From JAKPRU01 sp029568995 (GTDB lineage Bacteria; Hinthialibacterota; Hinthialibacteria; Hinthialibacterales; JAKPRU01): DNA of 34,665 bases. Shown here one piece after another: positions 16,716-24,180 of the stretch. How positions within the stretch are numbered: the stretch's first letter is position 1; each line of letters starts with the position of its first letter. The notes beneath the pieces are model-generated. The model made no database searches, was not told where the DNA came from, and saw nothing but the letters and a program-made list of their open reading frames with translations. A program made the position numbers and the translations under genes. The DNA is taken from assembly GCA_035430965.1 (NCBI GenBank), contig DAOMHQ010000035.1, forward strand, positions 1 through 34,665, given 5' to 3'.

Positions 16716-18521
16716 TCAGGATCGGATCCCGAGGCTTTCCTCTAATTGCTGACGCTGGAAAATAGATGCATAAAGGCCGCCTCGTTCGACCAGGTCCTGA
16801 TGGGTCCCCTCTTCGGTAATGATTCCGTCATCGAGCACAACAATATGATCTGCGTTCCGAACCGTCGAAATACGATGGGAGATCAGAATCGTCGTGTGTC
16901 GCTGGATATCCTGTTGGATACTGCGGAGAATCAGTTCTTCCGTTTCGGCATCGACACTCGACAGGGCGTCGTCCAGAATCAGGATAGGGCAATCCCGGAT
17001 CAGTGCGCGGGCAATGCCGGTCCGCTGGCGTTGTCCGCCCGACAGGGTCAGGCCCCGTTCTCCAAGCAGAGTTTCAAACTCCTGTGGGAATTGACTGACA
17101 TCCCGTTCCAGACCGGCTTTCCAGGCGGCGGAACGCATTCGTCGATCAATGTCGGATCCCTGCGATTCCTCGCCGAAAAGGATGTTCTCTTTTAGCGATT
17201 TGCTGAAAAGAAAAATCTCCTGCGACACAAATGCAATATTCTTGCGCAATACTTCCAGGGGAATATCGCGAATATCAGTCCTATCGATGAAGATGGAGCC
17301 GGGCGGAACGGGGTACAGATGCAGAAGGAGATGAACCAATGTAGACTTTCCGACTCCCGTGGGACCGACAATGGCTAACGTGGAACCGGCGGGGATTGAG
17401 ACAGAAATATTGCGAAGAACCGGGGGCATGTCTTCTCGATAGCGAAAGGTCAGATTTCGAATCTCGATGCTGCCATGGATTTCCGGCTCCAGTTCGGTAA
17501 CGGGTACGGATATGATCTCCGGGACGGCACAGAGTATCTCACGGATTCGAGCCCAGGAGGCTGTTCCACGGTAGATGACGTTCAGTATCCAGCCGAAACC
17601 GACAATGGGCCAGAACAGCATCGTAAAGTACTGAATAAACTCGGCCAACCCGCCAAGCGTCAGGCGATTCACCGCGACCATCCAGCCCCCAAAACACAGG
17701 ATCAGGGCGAATCCCAGTCCGTTAATGTAGCGCATAATCGGCCAGAGTCGCCCCCGCAGGCGGATCATTTCAAAATTCTTGTCCAGGTACTGCCGGTTAA
17801 TTTCCTCAAAACGCGCGGTTTCTGCTTCCTCCTGGCAGTACGCCTTGACGACACGGATGCCGGACAGGTTCTCCTGAACAGTGGCGGACATGGCGGCATA
17901 GATTTCCTGCGACACCATGAACAGGTTGTGAAGACGCCGCGTGTAGATGTTGACCCAGACAGAAAGGGCAATCAGTGGGACAAGAACGACGGTCGTCAGG
18001 AGCCAGTTGCTGTACAGCATGTGCGCAACCGCCAGAATCGCCAGGATGCCGAACTGCAAGGGGTACATGATCCCGGGACCGAGGAGCATCCGAACCTGTT
18101 CGATGTCGCTGCCCGCGCGGGTCATCAAGTCGCCCGTGGAAATGGAGTTGTAATAGCGCGGTGTGAGCGATTGGAGATGCGCATAGAGATCGTTCCGCAT
18201 CTGTTGTTCTGCCAGGCGCGACACGGTAATAACCAAGTATCGGGAGAAGAACAGTGTGATCGCGGAACCGATGCCAAGAAGAACGATGCCCCAGAAGGCG
18301 ACGGAAACAGCCGGGGAAACTCCGTCCACTGCATTGAGATTCCCGATGGCCGGTCCCAGTTCATCAATGGCCCGACGCACAAGCCGTGGGATCTGCACCG
18401 CAATCACTTGCCCCGTCAGAATAAAAACAAAACCGAGCACCATGCGGTGTGTGTGCGGTACCAGGTACACCAACAAAGCGCGAAAGTGACTGGAAGAGTT
18501 CAAGCCATCTGGGTCGGGCAT
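16716..18521 (-). CDS. ABC-type half-exporter (MsbA/MdlA-like)
   Basis: This 601-aa protein has an N-terminal six-helix type I exporter membrane domain (about 20-320) and a C-terminal ATPase. Seen: Walker A GPTGVGKS (386-393), Q-loop Q434, signature LSGGQ (493-497), Walker B ILILDD (513-518) and H-loop H549. The residue after Walker B Asp is Asp518 rather than the usual catalytic Glu; MdlA and BmrC/YheI-type subunits have the same LDDALS(A/S)VD form and usually pair with a second subunit. Only one half-transporter is in the window. As last gene of the lipid A cluster it could flip lipid A (MsbA role), but the Walker B form argues for caution. It starts 52 nt after the FG-GAP gene and converges on tgt. 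Confidence 0.9.
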   Translation of the reverse strand: MPDPDGLNSSSHFRALLVYLVPHTHRMVLGFVFILTGQVIAVQIPRLVRRAIDELGPAIGNLNAVDGVSPAVSVAFWGIVLLGIGSAITLFFSRYLVITVSRLAEQQMRNDLYAHLQSLTPRYYNSISTGDLMTRAGSDIEQVRMLLGPGIMYPLQFGILAILAVAHMLYSNWLLTTVVLVPLIALSVWVNIYTRRLHNLFMVSQEIYAAMSATVQENLSGIRVVKAYCQEEAETARFEEINRQYLDKNFEMIRLRGRLWPIMRYINGLGFALILCFGGWMVAVNRLTLGGLAEFIQYFTMLFWPIVGFGWILNVIYRGTASWARIREILCAVPEIISVPVTELEPEIHGSIEIRNLTFRYREDMPPVLRNISVSIPAGSTLAIVGPTGVGKSTLVHLLLHLYPVPPGSIFIDRTDIRDIPLEVLRKNIAFVSQEIFLFSKSLKENILFGEESQGSDIDRRMRSAAWKAGLERDVSQFPQEFETLLGERGLTLSGGQRQRTGIARALIRDCPILILDDALSSVDAETEELILRSIQQDIQRHTTILISHRISTVRNADHIVVLDDGIITEEGTHQDLVERGGLYASIFQRQQLEESLGIRS

Positions 18522-18573
18522 TCTGCTGAGAGAATCGTCGGAACGGATCTCCCGATTCGTTTTCCGGAAACAA

Positions 18574-20358
18574 CTACCGGGAAGGCTCCGCTTTTCTCGA
18601 TCGCTTGTACAGATTCAGAATTTCGGGAGGACCGATGCGTTCCGAATCCATGCGTTCGGACTCGATCTGATGACCGGTTTTCGGTTTCATCCAGTTCCCG
18701 GAAATCCGGTACAGTTCCTCGGCGATTTTGATACCTGCCTTGGGATTCAGAGGCGCAAGACTGTCAAACAAGACCTGCGAAAACTGGTAGACTTGCCCGG
18801 CGTTCTTGACTCCGGACCCGAATCGGCCATCCCCCAGGCGGGACGAAACCAGCAGGGAAGCCGCACCGCCTCCAAAATTCCCTGTCGCCAGGACCAGACC
18901 GAACTCCTCCAGCTTGGTTGCCCCATTCATGACGAGAATCTCCGGCACATCGCCGATGCAAATGGTCCCGACCGGCCAATTGGCCCGTCCGGGCAGCACA
19001 TATACCGATCCATAGGCCTTGTTGGTTCCGGGTGGGCGTCCGTAGAAAGCCCCCACCGCGATATCCGGTATCCCGTCGGCGTTGAAATCGGCAAGCGTCA
19101 GACCCTGGCCGAGATTCTCTGACTTATAGATCCCATAGTAGTTGATTTCCTGGTAAAGGGCCGTCGGCTGGCCCATCCGGATAACGGTTTGCTGTGCGGG
19201 ATCGGGCTTCCCGTTGAACAACAGTAAAGATAATTTCCCATACGAAGAGGAATAGCCGTTCGGAGAGCCGATTAAGAGATCGTTATCTCCGTCTCCATCG
19301 ACGTCTCCCGCTCCGACAGCCGCACCGAGCATATCCGATTTGCGATCATCCACGATGACAAGATCGGCTTCTTCGTGAACCATCACAACCGATCCCGTCG
19401 GGCGGGGCGCGCCTCTCACCACATAGACATGACCGTATCGATCCAAGCCGTACTGGCAGCCGATAATCAAATCCGGGATTCCATCTCCCAGAACGTCGGC
19501 AATAAAATAGCCGTTGCTGTTGACGGAACTCCGGTAATTCCCAAAGATATGTCGCAGCAGTACGTCGTAGTCGGTTCCCAGCTGAATCACCTGCCCCGTT
19601 GCGCGAAGTGGCGATCCGTACAGGATATACGCGCGGTCGGCGTAGACCAGAGTTTCTTTCTTGTTCGTGAACGGTGCGGAAATCACCAGGTCATCGATCC
19701 CGTCCCCGTTCAGATCGCCGAAGACCAGTTCCGGCCCGGCCCCATCGCACTCTCCGGCTCCGTGCAGCACGATATCCGCAGCGGAGACATCAAACCGTCC
19801 GGGTGCAAGGCACGGATTCCCGCCCAGGAACAGATAGACGGCCCCGGCCAGCAGGTTCACATTCGGCGCACCCACCGCGAGATCGTCTCTTCCGTCTGCG
19901 TTGAAATCCCCCACGGCCACGCTGGACCCCAACCAGCCGTCTTCTACCGTGCCGACCAGCGTGGTGATCGCGGCGGCGGCGGGTGGATGGGCGAGGTCAA
20001 CGACATCCGTCGTTCCGGCAACCGGCGCGGCAGCGTTGTGAAGGATATCGACACGGCCCCGTTCTTTTTCCATGAATGGAGATCCCATGATGATCTCGTC
20101 CGTTCCGTTCCCGTCGAAATCCCCGGAGGTCAAAGCAATCCCGCCGTAGGCATTTTCATAAGGGAAATAGATCATGCGATCCGCTTCGGCGTCCGGGTAT
20201 CGCAGGTCGAGAACGACCGAATCGGCGCTCGCCGTCGAGACCCCGACGGCAACAGCTAGGATCAACAAGGATTGCATGATGCCTGGACGAATCGACAAAT
20301 GATTCGCAGCGTGACTGTCTGACGTGGTGCTATGGGTAGCCAATCCGAGATTCTTCAT
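18574..20358 (-). CDS. Secreted FG-GAP seven-bladed beta-propeller protein
   Basis: The start is the ATG in an ATGA overlap with the lpxA stop, preceded by GGGGGA; longer in-frame extensions would lie inside lpxA. The product is 594 aa with a signal anchor or peptide (hydrophobic about 29-45, likely cut near STASA). Six integrin-alpha-like calcium loops D-x-(D/N)-x-D/N-G-x-x-D are seen at about 80, 151, 215, 288, 352 and 424, and a degenerate seventh at about 493, spaced 64-73 residues. That predicts one closed seven-bladed propeller with bound Ca2+. The C-terminal 70 residues are polar and not recognised. Function is unknown. Coupling to lpxA and closeness to an ABC exporter suggest an envelope role, which is inference. 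M28 (MQSLLIL) is an alternative start. Confidence 0.85.
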   Translation of the reverse strand: MKNLGLATHSTTSDSHAANHLSIRPGIMQSLLILAVAVGVSTASADSVVLDLRYPDAEADRMIYFPYENAYGGIALTSGDFDGNGTDEIIMGSPFMEKERGRVDILHNAAAPVAGTTDVVDLAHPPAAAAITTLVGTVEDGWLGSSVAVGDFNADGRDDLAVGAPNVNLLAGAVYLFLGGNPCLAPGRFDVSAADIVLHGAGECDGAGPELVFGDLNGDGIDDLVISAPFTNKKETLVYADRAYILYGSPLRATGQVIQLGTDYDVLLRHIFGNYRSSVNSNGYFIADVLGDGIPDLIIGCQYGLDRYGHVYVVRGAPRPTGSVVMVHEEADLVIVDDRKSDMLGAAVGAGDVDGDGDNDLLIGSPNGYSSSYGKLSLLLFNGKPDPAQQTVIRMGQPTALYQEINYYGIYKSENLGQGLTLADFNADGIPDIAVGAFYGRPPGTNKAYGSVYVLPGRANWPVGTICIGDVPEILVMNGATKLEEFGLVLATGNFGGGAASLLVSSRLGDGRFGSGVKNAGQVYQFSQVLFDSLAPLNPKAGIKIAEELYRISGNWMKPKTGHQIESERMDSERIGPPEILNLYKRSRKAEPSR

Positions 20359-21137
20359 CGGCAAATCCCCCGTTCCGTGCGTTTGACGAATTCGATGATA
20401 TGTTGAGCGTCCGTATCGTCGCCCATCTCTTCGTGCAGGCAGTCCAAGGCTTCTCCTTCGGAGAAATGGGAACGATACATGATTCGGTAAATCCGTTTGA
20501 GACGCTTCATCCGTTCTTCCGAAAAACCATGTCGGCGAAGCCCCACGACATTGATCCCGTACGGCTTGCAGGGATTCCCGGCCACTCGCGTGTAGGGCAG
20601 GACATCCTGCCGGACAGCGGATGCGCCGCCGACAATGGCGTACTTTCCCACCTGGCAAAACTGGTGGATGGCAACCAGACCGCCGATGATCGCGTTGGAC
20701 TCGATCCGAATGTGCCCGGCCAGAGCGGCAAAACTGGCCATGATCACGCTGTCCTCCAGAATACAGTTATGAGCGATGTGACTGTAGGCCATCAGGAAAC
20801 ATCCCTGACCAACCCGCGTTTCCTCCCCTTCACTCGTGCCCCGGTTGACCGTGGAGTATTCCCGAATCGTGGTGTGATCCCCAATGCGGACAAACGAGAC
20901 TCCACCTTTATATTTAAGATCCTGCGGTTCGCTTCCGATGACGGCTCCGGTAAAAATACGGCAATACTCTCCGATGGTGGTCCATCCGTCCAGAATCACA
21001 TGGGGGCCGATCTCAGTGCCGCGCCCGATCCGGACATCTTCTCCGACAACGCTGTAGGGACCGATTTGCACATCGTCGCCGATCTGCGCTCTCGGATGGA
21101 TAATCGCCGTGCTGGCAATCGTAAGGGTGTCTGGCAT
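20355..21137 (-). CDS. lpxA: Acyl-ACP--UDP-N-acetylglucosamine O-acyltransferase LpxA
   Basis: LpxA does the first step of lipid A synthesis, O-acylating UDP-GlcNAc in the cytoplasm. The 260-aa product has left-handed beta-helix hexapeptide repeats (about 10-190) and the helical C-terminal domain (from about 190). Family motifs seen are EPQDLKYKG, REYSTVNRGT and SHIAHNC, in which H123 corresponds to the catalytic His125 of E. coli. The start is ATG; a GAGGAG lies rather far upstream (about 16 nt). It follows lpxC-fabZ by 38 nt and overlaps the FG-GAP gene start by 4 nt. Nothing suggests loss of function. Confidence 0.96.
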   Translation of the reverse strand: MPDTLTIASTAIIHPRAQIGDDVQIGPYSVVGEDVRIGRGTEIGPHVILDGWTTIGEYCRIFTGAVIGSEPQDLKYKGGVSFVRIGDHTTIREYSTVNRGTSEGEETRVGQGCFLMAYSHIAHNCILEDSVIMASFAALAGHIRIESNAIIGGLVAIHQFCQVGKYAIVGGASAVRQDVLPYTRVAGNPCKPYGINVVGLRRHGFSEERMKRLKRIYRIMYRSHFSEGEALDCLHEEMGDDTDAQHIIEFVKRTERGICR

Positions 21138-21175
21138 AATTCTATTTCATCGCTCCTCGAATAAACCGGTGCGGT

Positions 21176-22489
21176 TCAGTCTACCATGGTGAACAGCAGG
21201 GTCGCCTCAGCGGCACGCTGTCCGTCCACAGTGACACGACTTTCAACACGTCCGGAGCGTCCTTTGATCTTCATAATCTGCGTCTCGATCACCAGCTGAT
21301 CCCCCGGAACAACCGGCCGGCGGATCTTCGCTTCGTTGATCGCCGACAAGTACACCTGCTTGCCCCTATTCTCCTCCAGGGAAAGCAACAGAACACCGCC
21401 GGCCTGTGCCATGGCTTCGATAATCAGAACGCCCGGCATAATCGGCCGGTTCGGAAAATGCCCCTGGAAAAACGGTTCATTGGCGGTGACATTCTTGACC
21501 GCCACCACACGGCTGTTCTCGTAATCCAGCTCCAGAACACGATCAATCAAGAGGAACGGATACCGATGCGGAAGGATCTCCCGAATGCGATTGACATCCA
21601 GCGGCGGCACGAATGACTTCTTCGCTTGCTGCTGCTCGCGTTCCTTGATCGTTTCCAGGATCTTGCGGACGAATCGGACATTGAACGCATGACCGGAACG
21701 GACCGCAACGACATGCGCCTTGATCGGACGACCTAACAAGGTGAAATCCCCCAGCACGTCCAGGACCTTGTGCCGGACAATCTCATCGTCAAAGCGCAGG
21801 TTTTTATTGAGGAATCCCTCCTCGCCGATCACAATGGCACAATCCAGGCTGCCGCCTTTGATCTTGCCGTCCTGACGCAGCGCCTGGATATCCTTGAGAA
21901 ATCCGAACGTTCGTGCGGGAGCGATTTTCTCTGTAAAAATCTCCTCGGTGATCCAGAAGGAAGTCGAGCGGATCCCCACAGCGGGATGATCGTAGTCGAT
22001 CTTGTATGTGATCTCGAATCGGTGTGACGGTATTACTGCAAGTTCCAGGCCGTTTTCAACCAGCCAGATCGGTTGATCGATTTCCAGGTAGGACCGGGGA
22101 CGATCCAGCGTGACAATTCCCGCCTGGCGGATCATTTCCACAAACGGCAACGCGCTCCCATCGGCGATGGGGGGTTCTTTCGAGGTCAGCTCAATGGTGA
22201 GATTGTCGATGCCCAGGCCGCTGCATGCCGCAAGCACATGCTCGACCGTCAGGATCTGTTCTTCGCCCCGTCCGAGCGCCGTGAGGTAAAGGCTGTCCTC
22301 AATGGAGGCGTTCTCCGCGCACACCTTGATTCGCGGCTCGCCGGGCAGATCCTTGCGAACGAATACAATACCGCCATCCGGTTCGTTCGGCCCGACGGTG
22401 ATCGTGGTCTCCTCGCCGGTATGTAATCCCACTCCCCGCAGGGAGGCTCGACCGGCAACTGTTTTCTGCATATCCCTCATCGAATTCAT
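21176..22489 (-). CDS. lpxC/fabZ: Bifunctional LpxC deacetylase / FabZ dehydratase fusion
   Basis: The N-terminal part (about 8-285) is UDP-3-O-acyl-GlcNAc deacetylase, the committed lipid A step. Zinc ligands H84 (TVEH), H240 and D244 (HKVLD), and catalytic E83 and H267 (SGHAFN), are present. The C-terminal part (about 297-437) is 3-hydroxyacyl-ACP dehydratase with LPHRYPFLLIDRV, catalytic H344 (GHFP) and E358. They are one continuous frame joined by a Lys/Gln-rich linker. Fused LpxC-FabZ proteins are known from Bacteroidetes and several other diderm lineages. The frame is open about 230 nt further upstream but that lies within lpxD. I chose ATG 22489, 10 nt after lpxD; ATGs at 22480 and 22471 are alternatives. 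The product is 437 aa. Confidence 0.94.
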   Translation of the reverse strand: MNSMRDMQKTVAGRASLRGVGLHTGEETTITVGPNEPDGGIVFVRKDLPGEPRIKVCAENASIEDSLYLTALGRGEEQILTVEHVLAACSGLGIDNLTIELTSKEPPIADGSALPFVEMIRQAGIVTLDRPRSYLEIDQPIWLVENGLELAVIPSHRFEITYKIDYDHPAVGIRSTSFWITEEIFTEKIAPARTFGFLKDIQALRQDGKIKGGSLDCAIVIGEEGFLNKNLRFDDEIVRHKVLDVLGDFTLLGRPIKAHVVAVRSGHAFNVRFVRKILETIKEREQQQAKKSFVPPLDVNRIREILPHRYPFLLIDRVLELDYENSRVVAVKNVTANEPFFQGHFPNRPIMPGVLIIEAMAQAGGVLLLSLEENRGKQVYLSAINEAKIRRPVVPGDQLVIETQIMKIKGRSGRVESRVTVDGQRAAEATLLFTMVD

Positions 22490-22499
22490 CTTCGTAAGT

Positions 22500-23507
22500 T
22501 TACGGATTCTCCTTGTCTTGATGCTGGACTTGTTCCTCCAGATCGGAAATTCGTTTCTGTAAATCGGGAACGCGCCGTAAATACACATGCAGCCTTCGTT
22601 CCTGACCGTGAGACTGTGCGGGACTGCCGGAATAGGCCTGCTTACCCGCCAGGTTTTCTTCCACGTAGCTTTTCGCGCCCACCATCGCATGAGCGCCGAT
22701 CGTGACTCCCGGGGCAACAACCACCTGCCCCGCCAGGGTCACACGTTCCTCCAGGGTAACATCTTCGCCCACGGTTACCTGGGCAACAATGATGCAATTC
22801 TCTCCCAGTTGGGCACCGGCACGGATTCCAACCAGGTTGTCGATCTTGGTGCCCCGCGAAATGACCGTGTCGCGGGTTCCCCCGCCGGTGACGGTCACAT
22901 TGGCTCCAAACTCCACATCGTCCCCCAGGATAATCCGCGTCGAAAGTGCCTGGCCGGGTGCCTGTTTGGAGATTAACCGGGTTCCCCCGTGAATAATCAC
23001 GTTGTTGCCGATGATCGTGTTCGGACAGATTGTGACATTGGGATACAGAACCGCGTCCTGTCCGATCCGAGAGCCTTCTCCGATAAACGTTCCAGGATAG
23101 ATACTGGATCGGTCGCCGATCTCGACATTGTCTTCGATGAGCGCATTGGCCATGATGCTGACTCCCTCCCCCAGGCGGACAGTCGGGGCAACAATGGCCC
23201 GTTCGTGAATGCCGCTGTCCCGCACCGATGTTTCGCCGAGGAGGAGCTTGAGCGCCCGGGTAAACGCCAGGTAGGGATCGTCCGTGACCAGCAATGGCCG
23301 AAAATCGGTAACCAGATCCCGCCCGACAATCAGCGCGGAGGCTCTGCAAGCACGGATTCGCGCAACGTATTTCGGGTTGGCGACAAAAGAAATATCCCCC
23401 GCCTCGGCCTCTTCAATGCCGCTGATTCCATGAATCTGGATATCGGCATCGCCAAGAACCTCGGCTCGAAGCAGCTCACCCAGTTGTCTCAACGAAATCG
23501 AATGCAT
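22500..23507 (-). CDS. lpxD: LpxD-like UDP-3-O-acylglucosamine N-acyltransferase, catalytic His missing
   Basis: LpxD N-acylates UDP-3-O-acyl-glucosamine, the third lipid A step. The 335-aa length, N-terminal uridine-binding domain (HGISGIEEAEAGDISFVANP, about 26-45), central hexapeptide beta-helix (about 100-285) and C-terminal helix with heptads (about 310-330) fit the family, and the place between skp and lpxC is canonical. However, where LpxD normally has IDN-x2-x-IAHN-x3-IG (His239 in E. coli), this protein has IDNLVGIRAGAQLGEN (223-237), so A230 replaces the His and G231 the Asn. The IDRG and GSDGFG-type motifs are also absent. It may be a diverged acyltransferase or need another residue. 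I see no frameshift. The start is ATG, with AGGGA 4-5 nt upstream. Confidence 0.85.
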   Translation of the reverse strand: MHSISLRQLGELLRAEVLGDADIQIHGISGIEEAEAGDISFVANPKYVARIRACRASALIVGRDLVTDFRPLLVTDDPYLAFTRALKLLLGETSVRDSGIHERAIVAPTVRLGEGVSIMANALIEDNVEIGDRSSIYPGTFIGEGSRIGQDAVLYPNVTICPNTIIGNNVIIHGGTRLISKQAPGQALSTRIILGDDVEFGANVTVTGGGTRDTVISRGTKIDNLVGIRAGAQLGENCIIVAQVTVGEDVTLEERVTLAGQVVVAPGVTIGAHAMVGAKSYVEENLAGKQAYSGSPAQSHGQERRLHVYLRRVPDLQKRISDLEEQVQHQDKENP

Positions 23508-23519
23508 CGGATCCCTGCT

Positions 23520-24083
23520 CTATTTCTTCTCCGTTTCCTTTTTCTCTGTTGCCGTCGCGTTGAGTTTACTGATCACCTTGTCGGTGATCTCGTACTGCGC
23601 CGCGCCGTAGGCCAGATCCGCCCGCTTGAAAATAAAATCATACCCTTCTTGTTTCGCGATCTCCTCCACGATTGTCTGCAATTTCTCGCGGAGCGGTTCG
23701 ATGGTTTCCTTTTTAAACGCTTCATCAAACTCCCGGTTTTTCTGGTCCACAGCGGCCCGGAAATCCAGGTATTTCTTATCCAATTCCGTTCGTTTCTTGG
23801 TGTAGTCCTCGGATTTCAACAGGCCTTTCTGGGCCTCCAGGTCCTCGCGCTCTTGTTTCAGATTTGCCGCGGTCTCCTCCAGTTTTTTCTTGATCTCATC
23901 GCGCTCCGTACGCAATTCCGCCGCTTTCTGTTTGAAGATATCCGCGTTTTGCAGGATTCTCTCCAAATCCACAAATCCCAATTTCGGTCCGCTTGTTTGC
24001 GCCGTAACATCCGAAGAGAGCACAATACTTCCAAGCGCCAGCACTCCAATAATCCCCAATGCCCAAATACCGGTTACTTTCAT
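23520..24083 (-). CDS. skp: OmpH/Skp-family periplasmic chaperone
   Basis: Skp-type chaperones form trimers with long coiled-coil arms that hold unfolded outer-membrane proteins on the way to the Bam complex. The 187-aa product has a signal peptide (hydrophobic about 8-24), then LGFVDLERIL, then a long Lys/Glu-rich coiled coil (about 55-140) and a C-terminal strand/helix part (GYDFIFKRADL). GGAGG at 24093-24097 lies 9 nt before ATG 24083 and sets the start; a longer open frame has no such support. The bamA-skp-lpxD order is the classic one in many diderm genomes. A charged tail ends ATEKKETEKK. Confidence 0.93.
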   Translation of the reverse strand: MKVTGIWALGIIGVLALGSIVLSSDVTAQTSGPKLGFVDLERILQNADIFKQKAAELRTERDEIKKKLEETAANLKQEREDLEAQKGLLKSEDYTKKRTELDKKYLDFRAAVDQKNREFDEAFKKETIEPLREKLQTIVEEIAKQEGYDFIFKRADLAYGAAQYEITDKVISKLNATATEKKETEKK

Positions 24084-24180
24084 TGTTTCAGTCCTCCAAG
24101 ACCTCAGATTTCTACGTTCTGCCCCGGAAATACGCAATCCGATTCCAGGTCTACAGGATGGAAAAAGTCCACTTGGCCGA

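Noticed and set aside
17475..18731. 418-residue plus-strand open frame
   Set aside because: It lies opposite the ABC exporter, whose motifs are intact and convincing; no start signal or family match is seen.
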